From positions 310,001-374,000 of the forward strand of contig JAFEMX010000001.1 in NCBI GenBank assembly GCA_016892645.1: a stretch of 64,000 nt of DNA, given 5' to 3'. Shown here in pieces: positions 38,112-46,270 of the stretch. The position numbers were made by a program, and so were the translations under genes. This stretch comes from Micrococcaceae bacterium RIT 802. GTDB lineage: Bacteria > Actinomycetota > Actinomycetes > Actinomycetales > Micrococcaceae. How positions within the stretch are numbered: position 1 is the stretch's first letter; each line of letters opens with the position of its first letter. A model generated the notes under the pieces. That model was not told where the DNA came from and made no database searches. It saw nothing but the letters and a program-made list of their open reading frames with translations.

Positions 38112-38603
38112 TTAGCCCTTGTACGGCTTGGCGGCCAGGATCTCGACGTCGATCGACTTGCCGTTCGGGGCGGTGTAGCTGAGCTTGTCGCCCACCTTCT
38201 TGCCGTGCACGGCGGCGCCGATCGGGGACTTCTCGCTGTAGACCTCAAGGCCCGAATCGCCGGCGACCTCGCGGCTGCCGAACAGGAAGGTGGTCTTGTC
38301 GCCGGCGATGGTCGCATCGACCAGCATGCCGGGTTCGACGACTCCGTCGTCGGCCGGGGCGTCGCCCACTTCGGCCTTCTGCAGGAAGTCCTTGAGGTAG
38401 GTGATGCGGGCTTCCGCCTTGCCCTGCTCTTCCTTGGCGGCGTGGTAGCCGCCGTTCTCCTTCAGGTCACCCTCGGAGCGTGCCTGCTCGATGCGGTCGA
38501 CGATTTCGGCGCGCCCGGGACCCTGCAGGTGCTCGAGTTCAGCGGACAAGCGGTCGTAGGCCTCCTGGGTGAGCCAGAGAGCCGGTTCATGGTTGGTGGT
38601 CAC
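38112..38603 (-). CDS. greA: Transcription elongation factor GreA
   Basis: 163 residues, normal length. It rescues backtracked RNA polymerase by stimulating transcript cleavage. The N-terminal coiled coil (LTQEAYDRLSAELEHLQGPG to about 80) carries the acidic tip with DLKENGGYHAAKEEQG, and the C-terminal FKBP-like domain includes SPIGAAVHGKKVGD. The start is GTG at 38603 with AAGGAGAA 6 nt upstream. The long upstream open frame (to 38726) is leader. A perfect hairpin at 38626-38645 lies in the leader. Confidence 0.95.
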   Translation of the reverse strand: MTTNHEPALWLTQEAYDRLSAELEHLQGPGRAEIVDRIEQARSEGDLKENGGYHAAKEEQGKAEARITYLKDFLQKAEVGDAPADDGVVEPGMLVDATIAGDKTTFLFGSREVAGDSGLEVYSEKSPIGAAVHGKKVGDKLSYTAPNGKSIDVEILAAKPYKG

Positions 38604-38625
38604 GGTTACTTCTCCTTGTAGTAAT

Positions 38626-38645
38626 GGCCGGTCAGGTGACCGGCC
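38626..38645 (-). other. Hairpin in the greA leader
   Basis: GGCCGGTCA and TGACCGGCC (9 bp each) around GG form a perfect stem about 8 nt upstream of the greA ribosome site. It could act as an attenuator, an RNA-stability element or a protein-binding palindrome. Confidence 0.55.
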
Positions 38646-38819
38646 GCCGAACTGCAGTGATTGCGCCGCCCGTGGCGATGCAAGCAAAGACCCCGCCGTG
38701 CGTGGTGAAGAACCGCGGTCCGTCACCAGGTCAAGGCGGGGTGGATCGTATGAGGTTGATTTTACCCATTATCCGGCCAAAACCCCAAGTGATGGTGCAC
38801 CCGGCGGGTCATGATCCGT

Positions 38820-39263
38820 TCAGCCGGCCACCCAGCAGGTCGTCGCCCCACCGGTCACACCGAGGGATTCGGTGCGCACATCGAAGTCCTTGACGGTCGA
38901 CTGCCGGCCCGGGCCCTCCGTGGGGCCGAAGGTGACGGTCTTCCAACCGACCACCGCATAGGACTCGTTCATCACCTGCAGGTTGCAGGAGACCGTGTCC
39001 TGGCGCTTCTTCTCCAGCTGGATGGTGACGTTCGCCGTCGTGTCGGAGGTGATGTCGAAGGCAACATCCTTGCTGGTGTAGGGCTTGAAGTTCCACCAGG
39101 CCATGAGACCGGCCACGGCGATCCCGAAGACCAGCGCGACGCAGATCACGACGATTTTGCGCCGACCGCTGAACGGGCGCTTGGGTGAGCCATACCGATT
39201 GGCTACGCTGGAGGGTGGCGCATCGTCCGTTGATGGATTCGGCGCCGGCTGCTGGGTGTTCAT
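38820..39263 (-). CDS. DUF4307 domain protein, single-pass membrane
   Basis: 147 residues. A Pro/Ser-rich cytoplasmic N-terminus (about 1-35), one membrane segment IVVICVALVFGIAVAGLMAWW (about 37-57), then an extracytoplasmic domain of about 85 residues with two cysteines (VSCNLQV and TTCWVAG) that probably pair. This layout is the actinobacterial DUF4307 family; function is unknown. It is divergent from mca, a frequent pairing in actinobacteria. The ATG has both GGAGGGG and a TAGACT -10 ending 8 nt upstream. Confidence 0.85.
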   Translation of the reverse strand: MNTQQPAPNPSTDDAPPSSVANRYGSPKRPFSGRRKIVVICVALVFGIAVAGLMAWWNFKPYTSKDVAFDITSDTTANVTIQLEKKRQDTVSCNLQVMNESYAVVGWKTVTFGPTEGPGRQSTVKDFDVRTESLGVTGGATTCWVAG

Positions 39264-39333
39264 CCCCTCCAGTCTATGTCCTTTCGCAGGGCGGCTGATC
39301 GCCGCACCTGCCAGCATCGAGGAGCAGGTCATC

Positions 39334-40251
39334 GTGGAAGAAGCCCGGGTCGTCCCCGTCCCGCCATCGGAGGGGTTCCGGCTCCTGGCAGTACATGCCC
39401 ACCCGGACGACGAATCCAGCAAGGGTGCCGCCACGATGGCCGCCTACGCCGCCGCCGGGGCCCGCGTGATGGTCGCTTCCTGCACCGGGGGCGAGCGCGG
39501 CGACATCCTGAATGCGAAGGCCGGCGAACTGGCCCATGCCCACCGCGACCTGGCCGGGTTGCGCCGCAAGGAAATGGCGGAAGCCGCCGCCGCCCTGGGC
39601 ATCGAACACCGGTGGCTCGGTTATGTGGACTCCGGGCTGCCGGAGGGCGACCCGCTGCCTCCCCTGCCGCATGCGTCGTTTGCCACCCAGCCGGTCGGAC
39701 GTGCCTCCGTCCCGCTGGTGAAGCTCATCCGCGAATTCCGCCCACACGTGGTCACCACGTACGACGAGAACGGCGGCTACCCGCACCCCGACCACATCAT
39801 GACCCACAAGGTCACGATGGAGGCCGTCGAAGCCGCAGCCGATCCGGAGCGCTACCCCGAGCTGGGTGAACCGTGGCAGGTACCCAAGCTGTACTACGAC
39901 CGCGCCTTCAGCCCGGACCGCTTCCGCACCCTGCACTATGCGATGGAGGAGAACGGCATCGAGTCGCCGTACGCGGAACGGATCAAGGCGTTCGAGGAGC
40001 ATCCCGACGAGGAGATGTTCCGTTGGGTCAAGCACCACGAGACGACGACGCAGATCGCCTGTGCCGACTACTTCGATGCCCGTGACCGGGCCCTGCTGGC
40101 GCACCGCACGCAGATCGACCCCGACGGCTTCTTCTTCGCCGTGCCGACGGCGATCTTCCAGAAGTACTGGCCGTGGGAGGACTTCGTCCTCATCTCCTCG
40201 CAGGTCGAGACGCAGACCCCGGAAACTGACCTCTTCGCGGGTCTGCGCTAG
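39334..40251 (+). CDS. mca: Mycothiol S-conjugate amidase
   Basis: 305 residues, LmbE-like zinc hydrolase that cleaves mycothiol conjugates of toxins to release mercapturic acids. The zinc motif AHPDDES (His23, Asp26) opens the fold, followed by CTGGERGDILN, YDENGGYPHPDHIMTH with the second set of ligands, and the Mca-type lengthened C-terminus (KYWPWEDFVLISSQV). The segment HHETTTQI and the length fit Mca better than MshB, the deacetylase paralogue. The GTG at 39334 has AGGAG 9 nt upstream. It implies mycothiol as the main thiol. Confidence 0.93.
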   Translation: MEEARVVPVPPSEGFRLLAVHAHPDDESSKGAATMAAYAAAGARVMVASCTGGERGDILNAKAGELAHAHRDLAGLRRKEMAEAAAALGIEHRWLGYVDSGLPEGDPLPPLPHASFATQPVGRASVPLVKLIREFRPHVVTTYDENGGYPHPDHIMTHKVTMEAVEAAADPERYPELGEPWQVPKLYYDRAFSPDRFRTLHYAMEENGIESPYAERIKAFEEHPDEEMFRWVKHHETTTQIACADYFDARDRALLAHRTQIDPDGFFFAVPTAIFQKYWPWEDFVLISSQVETQTPETDLFAGLR

Positions 40252-40326
40252 CACCTCCCCCCTCGGCCACCCGGGTAGACTGGATGGGCCGGTCAGCGCC
40301 GGTATCCGTCAAGAAAGAGCGTGTTC

Positions 40327-40683
40327 GTGAACCTGTTGTCCTCCCTGGCCGTCGCCGCCAGTTCCGCCCCGGCCGTCCCGACCGGCGACGCCGCCCGCGA
40401 GATCGGGCCGGGTTTTGCCGGTTTCGTCGCGACGGCGGCCATGGTCATCGTGGTGATCTTCCTGATCCGCGACATGAGCCGCCGCATCCGCCGCGTCCGC
40501 TATGCCGGAACGGCCGAGGAGCGCCAGGCCGAGCTGGTCGAGCGCGGACGTCAGCGCCACGCCGAGGGCGAGGACTTCCCGCCCCGCGGCAACCCGGGCC
40601 CGGACGGCACCATCGGAGCCGGGAACGACGACGCCGGGAACGACGACGATGACCCGGACGCAGGCCGGGACCAGATCCGCTAG
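40327..40683 (+). CDS. Hypothetical single-pass membrane protein
   Basis: 118 residues: short N-terminal segment, one membrane helix (about 30-52, GFAGFVATAAMVIVVIFLI), then a strongly basic stretch RDMSRRIRRVRYAG and an acidic, disordered tail rich in Gly/Asn/Asp. Conserved proteins of this shape follow mca in many actinobacteria, but no function is known. I prefer the GTG at 40327, because AAAGAG is about 9 nt upstream; a GTG at 40321 is possible. Confidence 0.7.
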   Translation: MNLLSSLAVAASSAPAVPTGDAAREIGPGFAGFVATAAMVIVVIFLIRDMSRRIRRVRYAGTAEERQAELVERGRQRHAEGEDFPPRGNPGPDGTIGAGNDDAGNDDDDPDAGRDQIR

Positions 40684-40737
40684 GCAGCGGCCTAGGGCCA
40701 GACTAGTATTCCGTGGCCGGCCTTGGGGCCGGCCGTG

Positions 40738-40772
40738 CCGGTGGCGCGACCCCGTTGGGGCCGCGCCACCGG
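40738..40772. terminator. Terminator between convergent genes
   Basis: CCGGTGGCGCG (40738-40748) and CGCGCCACCGG (40762-40772) pair perfectly, with an inner CCCC/GGGG, followed by TCTCTTCG. Serves the gene at 40327 and possibly the convergent DUF2249 gene. Confidence 0.7.
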
Positions 40773-40790
40773 TCTCTTCGTCGGTGTGGG

Positions 40791-41522
40791 TTAGCGGCGG
40801 ATCAGCGAAAGCCGAAAGGTTTCCGGCCCTTCTTCCACGTATTCCACGTCGAACTGGCCGGCGGCCCGTTGCTCCAGCTGGGCCAATAGGGGCAGCGGAT
40901 TGTGGTTGGCAACCAGGAGGATCCCCCGCCCCGCCGCCAGACCATCCAAGGCGCCGAAAATCGTGGCGTGTCGGATGGTATGGGGGATGACCCGCGTGTC
41001 CAGCTCGGCCAAGCCCTCTTCATCGTGCGCGCCGCAGGCGCACCCGCCACCGCCTGTGGCTCCCGCTGTCGCTTCCGAGCCCGGGGTCTGGCTTGCCGAC
41101 TCACCGGCCGCGGGGGTCAACGTCGCCAGCAGCCGGTTCATGTCCACAGCTGGTGTCGAAGCCAGAACCGGCATGACCTCAGCCGTTGCCACGTCCAGCG
41201 CGGTGATGGCTGCCTGTGCGGCGGCTCCGGCGCGGGCCGCGGTCGGCTCCTGACTGAGTTGCTCGAAGGCGGTGGTGGCGGCCGTCGTGACATGGTCGAA
41301 GAACCGGGCCAGGAGTGCGGTCTGCCCGGTATTGCCGGCGGAGGCCAGCTCGCGGACCAAGGTGTCCAGGCCGCGGATGATGCTTGCGTCGAGGGTGCCC
41401 TGCACGGCCGTGGCATCCTGGGCCTGCGCGGCGACCTTGGCGGACCATTCAATCAACATCGAGCTGGTGGTTTCTAGCGCGGCGGCCGATTCGCGCGATG
41501 AGGCCAAGGTGAGATTTTCCAC
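40791..41522 (-). CDS. DUF2249 domain protein with helical N-terminal domain
   Basis: 243 residues. Residues about 1-140 are helical and Ala-rich with no recognised family; a Gly/Cys linker follows (GGGGCACGAHDEE). The C-terminal 75 residues are DUF2249 (LDTRVIPHTIRHATIFGALDGL, then ILLVANHNPLPLLAQL). DUF2249 proteins commonly occur with NO/nitrite metabolism, often fused to hemerythrin. The CxC-x-H in the linker could bind metal. The start is GTG at 41522 with AGGAGAA 8 nt upstream. It is divergent from the regulator and NirK operon, consistent with a shared NO-linked role. Confidence 0.8.
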   Translation of the reverse strand: MENLTLASSRESAAALETTSSMLIEWSAKVAAQAQDATAVQGTLDASIIRGLDTLVRELASAGNTGQTALLARFFDHVTTAATTAFEQLSQEPTAARAGAAAQAAITALDVATAEVMPVLASTPAVDMNRLLATLTPAAGESASQTPGSEATAGATGGGGCACGAHDEEGLAELDTRVIPHTIRHATIFGALDGLAAGRGILLVANHNPLPLLAQLEQRAAGQFDVEYVEEGPETFRLSLIRR

Positions 41523-41580
41523 GGGGTTCTCCTGGGTCGGTGTGGGGCCAATGGTGCCCCGGCTCGAACTTTACTACAAT

Positions 41581-41605
41581 AAATTCCGTGGTAAATAGTG
41601 AATTT
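41581..41605. promoter_or_regulatory. Inverted repeat at the start of the Cys-containing regulator gene
   Basis: AAATTC (41581-41586) and GAATTT (41600-41605) form an interrupted inverted repeat in an unusually A/T-rich patch (41575-41605) of this GC-rich genome. TACAAT (41575-41580) is a good -10 directly before it. The repeat covers the predicted transcription and translation start, a position suited to autorepression and to control of the divergent DUF2249 gene. Confidence 0.45.
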
Positions 41606-42316
41606 GGCAAAATCGCACGACCCGTCGACGGGGGACCGCGCCCGGTGGCGACGGGAGAACCGCAGGCCATGTCGCGTGCGCGACGGGACCTGTTGGCCCG
41701 GTTGCGCGCCATGGATGAGCCCGCCTCAGTCGATGCGCTCTCCCGGGAATGCGGGCAACACCCAAATACGGTGCGGGAGCATCTGGAGGCGCTGGTCGTC
41801 TCCGGGCAGGCGCAGCGGGTCTCCGCCGCGGCTCCCGCCGGACGTGGGCGTCCCGCGCGGCTGTACCGGGCAGTGGAACGGCCCGTGGTGCCGGCAGCTG
41901 CTGCCACGTTGGCGTCGGTGCTGGCAGCCCAGCTGGCCGGCCGACCCGAGGCGCGGGCAGAAGGCGTTGCCGCTGGACGGGTGTGGGCCCAGGGGCTCCG
42001 AGACACGGAGCAGGCTGCAGGAGGAGGCCCGCAACACCACACGCCAACCGCCGTTCGCGGGCGCATCGCCACGACCCTGACCGAGACGGGGTTCGTTGTC
42101 GAACAGGATGACGAGGACTCCACCGTGCTGCGTCTGACCGGCTGTCCGCTGTTGGAGGCGGCGCGTGAGCACCCCGACGTGGTGTGTTCCGTCCATCTGG
42201 GCCTGGTCCAGGGGCTTCTGGACGACGCCGGAGACACCGAGACCGGTGCGCGCCTGCTGCCCTTCGCCACCAGCGACGCCTGCCTTCTCCACCTCGGCGC
42301 AGGGGCGGGCTCGTGA
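41588..42316 (+). CDS. HTH transcriptional regulator with C-terminal cysteine cluster (possible Fe-S sensor)
   Basis: 242 residues. An N-terminal winged helix (about 35-95: RDLLARLRAMDEPASVDALS, then HPNTVREHLEALV and GRGRPARLYRA) is DeoR/SufR-like. The C-terminal domain has three cysteines in TGCPLLEAAREHPDVVCSVH and SDACLLHL, a spacing like that in SufR-type [Fe-S] regulators. It probably senses NO or redox state for the downstream operon. The start GTG at 41588 is favoured by TACAAT ending 8 nt upstream (leaderless); an ATG at 41669 would still keep the HTH. It overlaps the next gene by GTGA. Confidence 0.75.
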   Translation: MVNSEFGKIARPVDGGPRPVATGEPQAMSRARRDLLARLRAMDEPASVDALSRECGQHPNTVREHLEALVVSGQAQRVSAAAPAGRGRPARLYRAVERPVVPAAAATLASVLAAQLAGRPEARAEGVAAGRVWAQGLRDTEQAAGGGPQHHTPTAVRGRIATTLTETGFVVEQDDEDSTVLRLTGCPLLEAAREHPDVVCSVHLGLVQGLLDDAGDTETGARLLPFATSDACLLHLGAGAGS

Positions 42317-43551
42317 GTCCAACCGCCGCCCCTGACGGCGGGCGCACGGCGGCAAGACCGCGGCCCTCCCGCCTGCATAACCGGTCCGGAACCAGGCTTT
42401 TGTTTCTCCTGCCCGGAGGTTTGGCGATGGTCCTGGGGCTTAATGCCGCACTGGTGTTGCTGGGCCTTCCGCATGTACCCGTCGGGCAGAATCTGGCGGC
42501 CAGCCACGGCATGTTGATGGTGTTTGGATTCATCGGGACCGTCATCGCCCTGGAGCGCGCCGTCGCACTCGGCAAACCGGGGGGATTCGCCGCTCCGGCC
42601 CTGCTGGGGCTGGGCGGACTGATCCTGGTTTCACCGCTACCGCAATCGGTGGGCAAGACCTTGCTTCTGTTCGGATGCGTGGCGATGTCGTGGGTCTACA
42701 TCCCGTTGTGGAAGCGCCAACGCGCAACCGCCGTGCTCATCCAGATCCTGGGGGCAGTGGCCGGAACCGCTGCCACCCTCCTCTGGCTGCGCATTCCCGA
42801 CACCGCACCGTTGATCCCCTTGCTGGTGGCGTTCGTCGTCTTGACGATTGCCGGTGAACGACTTGAACTGGCCCGCCTCCACATCCATTCGCCCAGTGCC
42901 GAACCCCTGCTGGCCGGCTTGTCGACGCTCCTCCTCGCATCCGCGGTCGGCACCCTGCTGTGGCCGGGAGCCGGACTGGTGTTCTTCGGAGCGGTGTTGG
43001 GGGCCCTCGTGGTGTGGCTGGCGGTATACGACGTCGCCCGGAATACCATCCGTTCCGCCGGTTTGCCACGGTATATTGCCGGTTGCTTGCTGGCCGGATA
43101 CTGCTGGCTCGCCGTCGCGGCCGCCATCTCCATCAGAGGCGGGCTGCGCGGGGGAGAAGTCAACGGCAGTGCCTATGATGCCGTCACGCACGCGGTCTTC
43201 CTGGGCTTCACGATGTCCATGATCATGGCCCACGCTCCGGTCATCCTGCCGGCCGTGCTGCGCCGCCCCCTGCCCTACAATCCGAGCCTGGTTCTTCCCG
43301 CGGCACTCTTGCACGCCTCCCTGGCCCTACGCATCTTCGTCGCCGATCTGCTCGACGACGGCCCGACGCGGCAATTCTCGGGAGTGCTGAATATCGCCGC
43401 GGTCGTGCTCTTCGCCGCACTGGCCGTGGGCCTGGCAACCACGGCGCGCCGGAGCGGCGGCCGCCCGGTGCCGCCCGGCGGACCTGCACTGTCCGTCGGC
43501 CCGGCCGTGTCGCCGACGCGGGTGGCCCGGAAGAACAGCGGAACCCGATGA
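42313..43551 (+). CDS. NnrS-like multi-pass membrane protein
   Basis: 412 residues with about 11-12 hydrophobic segments. Conserved-looking histidines lie in NLAASHGMLMVFGFIGTVIALE, THAVFLGFTMSMIMAHAPVI and LLHASLALRIF, as in NnrS/haem-copper-related membrane proteins linked to NO tolerance. Assignment to NnrS is by pattern and context, not by search. The gene is the middle member of an operon whose genes overlap by 4 bp at both ends (regulator before, nirK fusion after). It may protect against NO made by the nitrite reductase. Confidence 0.65.
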   Translation: MSPTAAPDGGRTAARPRPSRLHNRSGTRLLFLLPGGLAMVLGLNAALVLLGLPHVPVGQNLAASHGMLMVFGFIGTVIALERAVALGKPGGFAAPALLGLGGLILVSPLPQSVGKTLLLFGCVAMSWVYIPLWKRQRATAVLIQILGAVAGTAATLLWLRIPDTAPLIPLLVAFVVLTIAGERLELARLHIHSPSAEPLLAGLSTLLLASAVGTLLWPGAGLVFFGAVLGALVVWLAVYDVARNTIRSAGLPRYIAGCLLAGYCWLAVAAAISIRGGLRGGEVNGSAYDAVTHAVFLGFTMSMIMAHAPVILPAVLRRPLPYNPSLVLPAALLHASLALRIFVADLLDDGPTRQFSGVLNIAAVVLFAALAVGLATTARRSGGRPVPPGGPALSVGPAVSPTRVARKNSGTR

Positions 43552-46223
43552 AAATCTCCGCAAACGGCCCGGGGCGCGGCTCCGATGCACCGGATCCGGC
43601 GCGGTTCTCCCGCGCGGGCTGGCATCTGCGGGCGAACGGCGCCACGTTCTTCTGGTTGGTCGCCGTGGCGTTCGTCGTGGCGGCTCACCGCTTCCTTCCC
43701 GTCTCGACGTGGTTGATGGTGCATCTGCTCCTGCTGGGGGCCATCGGCAACGCCATCATGGTGTGGAGTTCCCACTTTTCCGAGGCGCTCTTGCGGGGGC
43801 CGAACCCGGGGCGAACCTCGCTGGCCTGGCGGCTCGTCGCGCTGAACGTGGGCGTGCTGGCCGTCGTGGCGGGCATGATCGCCAACGTCTGGGTGGTGGT
43901 GCTGCTCGGAAGCGTCGTGGTCGGATCCGCCTATGCATGGCATGGGGCTTCGCTGGCCATCCGTGCGGCCCGGGCACTGCCCTCGAGGTTCGGCGCAACG
44001 GTCCGCTACTACATCTGCGCCTCGTGGTTGCTGCCCGTCGGGGCCGGCCTCGGGGCAGTGCTGGCCCTCGGGGACGCCGACGTCGCCAGGAACCGTCTGC
44101 TCGTTGCGCACGCAGCGGTCAACCTCCTCGGGTTCGTCGGATTGACGGTGCTGGGGACACTCGCCACCCTGCTGCCAACCATGTTGCGCACCCGCGTGGC
44201 CGAGAGGGCCGAAACCGTGGTCCGCAACGGCTGGGTTCCACTGCTCGGGGGCATCGTGGCCGCCGGCGGCGGGGCCGCAGCGGGGTGGATGTGGCTGGTG
44301 GCCGCCGGCCTGGTGGTCTATACGGTCGGGATCATCTACACAGCCATCCCGATGTATCGGGCCTTGGCGTCCAAGCCGCCCGTGGACTTCGCCCCGTTGT
44401 CGGCCGGTGCGTCTCTGCTCTGGCTGGTCGGTATCGTCACCACGCTGGCCGTCATGGCCGGGCGTGGACCGTCGTGGGAACAATTGCGCGCGGACGTCCA
44501 GGGTGTCGTCCCGGCGCTTGCCGTCGGGTTCGCGGCCCAGGTGCTGCTGGGTGCGTTGAGTTATCTGGTTCCGGTCGTCCTCGGCCGCGGTCCGGCGGTG
44601 TCCAAGGTCCGTACGGCGATCCTGAACTCCACTGCGGGCGCCCGGCTGGTGCTGTTGAACGCCGGCCTCGGCGTCGCATTGCTCCCCGTGCCGAGCTGGA
44701 TCAAGGTCGCCACCTCCCTGCTGGTGCTGGTGGCCTTCGTATGGTTCCTGGTCCTGCTGCTCAGATCGTTGAAGGTCGATCCGCCGGCAGGCGAGGTTCC
44801 TCGCCCCGGCGTCGAACCCGCGGGCCGGAAGCTGTTAATGAGTACGGTGGCCGGCCTGGCCGGCGTTGTGCTGGCCGTGTCAGTCGGCATCGCCGCAGAC
44901 CCGACGGCCGCGGGAGTGGGTGGTGGCGCCGGGGGCGCGGGGACCGCCACGACCCCGCCGGGGCCGGCAGCCCCCGCCGAGACCGGACACATCACCCGGG
45001 TGGCCATGTCGATGAAGGACATGCGCTTCACCCCGGATGCCGTCCACGTCCCCGTGGGGGACCGGCTGGTGATCGAGTTGGCCAACGACGACGACCGCGT
45101 GCACGACCTGGTCACGGCGAGCGGGGCCGCCTCCGGCCGCGTTGCCCCCGGCGGGGAGGTCGAGGTCGACGTCGGGGTCGTCCGCGCCGATATCGAGGGG
45201 TGGTGTTCGCTGGCAGGGCACCGGCAGATGGGGATGGTGTTCCACATCATCGCCGACGGCGCGGCCGCGGGCGCAGCGTCCAGTGACCACTCAGACCATG
45301 GCGCGATGGCCGGCATGGCAGCGGAACCCGACGCCGGTGACCCTGCGGCTGGGTTCGATCCGATGAAGGACCCGGGTGCAGGGTTCACCGCCCGCGATGC
45401 CAGGCTGCCTGCTGCGGAAAAAGGCACGGTACACCGCGCCACGCTGACGGCCCGGGACACCGTCCGGGACGTAGGTGCCGGATACGCGCAAAACCTGTGG
45501 ACGTACAACGGCAGCGCCCCTGGGCCGACACTGCGCGGCAAGGTGGGCGATACGTTCGAGATCACCCTGCGCAACGACGGGACGACGGGGCATTCCATCG
45601 ACTTCCATGCAGGGGCGCTGGCGCCGGACCGGCCCATGCGCACCATCGATCCGGGGGAGGAGCTGACCTACACGTTCACGGCCAACCGTGCCGGTGCCTG
45701 GCTGTACCACTGCTCCACGATGCCCATGTCCCTGCACATTGCCAACGGGATGTTCGGTGCCGTCATCATCGACCCGCCGGATCTCGCCCCCGTGGAACGC
45801 GAGTTCATCCTGGTCCAGAGCGAACTGTACTTGGGGGCGCCTGGAGGTACGGCCAGCCAGGACAAGATCAACGCGGAGACACCCGACGGGGTGGCCTTCA
45901 ACGGGTACGCGTCGCAATACGCCTTTGCACCCCTCCACGCCAGAGCGGGTGAACGGGTGCGTTTCTGGGTGGTGGCCGCGGGGCCGAACCGGGGCTCCGC
46001 CTTCCATGTGATCGGAGGCCAATTCGATACCACCTACAAGGAAGGACGATACCTGTTGGACGGTTCGGATCCGGCGGCAGGTTCGCAGACGCTGGACCTC
46101 GGGGCGGCCCAGGGGGGATTCGCCGAACTGCAGTTCACCGAGCCCGGGAAGTATCCGTTCGTTTCGCATTCGATGGTCGATGCGGAACGCGGTGCCCGTG
46201 GGCTCATCGAGGTCACGGGGTAG
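43548..46223 (+). CDS. nirK: Copper nitrite reductase fusion: NnrS-like membrane domain, cupredoxin, AniA-type NirK
   Basis: 891 residues in three parts. Residues about 30-420: ten or more membrane segments of NnrS-like type. Residues about 485-572: a plastocyanin-like domain with Cu ligands His519, Cys553, His558 and Met563. Residues about 630-891: NirK, with His682 (type 1), Asp685 (catalytic) and His687 (type 2) in HSIDFH; His721 (type 2), Cys722, His730 and Met735 (type 1) in YHCSTMPMSLHIANGM; catalytic His820 and type 2 His874. The C+8 spacing to His730 is AniA-like. The cupredoxin could deliver electrons to NirK from within the same chain. It reduces nitrite to NO outside the membrane. 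Confidence 0.9.
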   Translation: MKISANGPGRGSDAPDPARFSRAGWHLRANGATFFWLVAVAFVVAAHRFLPVSTWLMVHLLLLGAIGNAIMVWSSHFSEALLRGPNPGRTSLAWRLVALNVGVLAVVAGMIANVWVVVLLGSVVVGSAYAWHGASLAIRAARALPSRFGATVRYYICASWLLPVGAGLGAVLALGDADVARNRLLVAHAAVNLLGFVGLTVLGTLATLLPTMLRTRVAERAETVVRNGWVPLLGGIVAAGGGAAAGWMWLVAAGLVVYTVGIIYTAIPMYRALASKPPVDFAPLSAGASLLWLVGIVTTLAVMAGRGPSWEQLRADVQGVVPALAVGFAAQVLLGALSYLVPVVLGRGPAVSKVRTAILNSTAGARLVLLNAGLGVALLPVPSWIKVATSLLVLVAFVWFLVLLLRSLKVDPPAGEVPRPGVEPAGRKLLMSTVAGLAGVVLAVSVGIAADPTAAGVGGGAGGAGTATTPPGPAAPAETGHITRVAMSMKDMRFTPDAVHVPVGDRLVIELANDDDRVHDLVTASGAASGRVAPGGEVEVDVGVVRADIEGWCSLAGHRQMGMVFHIIADGAAAGAASSDHSDHGAMAGMAAEPDAGDPAAGFDPMKDPGAGFTARDARLPAAEKGTVHRATLTARDTVRDVGAGYAQNLWTYNGSAPGPTLRGKVGDTFEITLRNDGTTGHSIDFHAGALAPDRPMRTIDPGEELTYTFTANRAGAWLYHCSTMPMSLHIANGMFGAVIIDPPDLAPVEREFILVQSELYLGAPGGTASQDKINAETPDGVAFNGYASQYAFAPLHARAGERVRFWVVAAGPNRGSAFHVIGGQFDTTYKEGRYLLDGSDPAAGSQTLDLGAAQGGFAELQFTEPGKYPFVSHSMVDAERGARGLIEVTG

Positions 46224-46270
46224 AGGCCGGGGGAACCCGTCGGGGCAGACCCGTGACAGTGGCGGAACGG

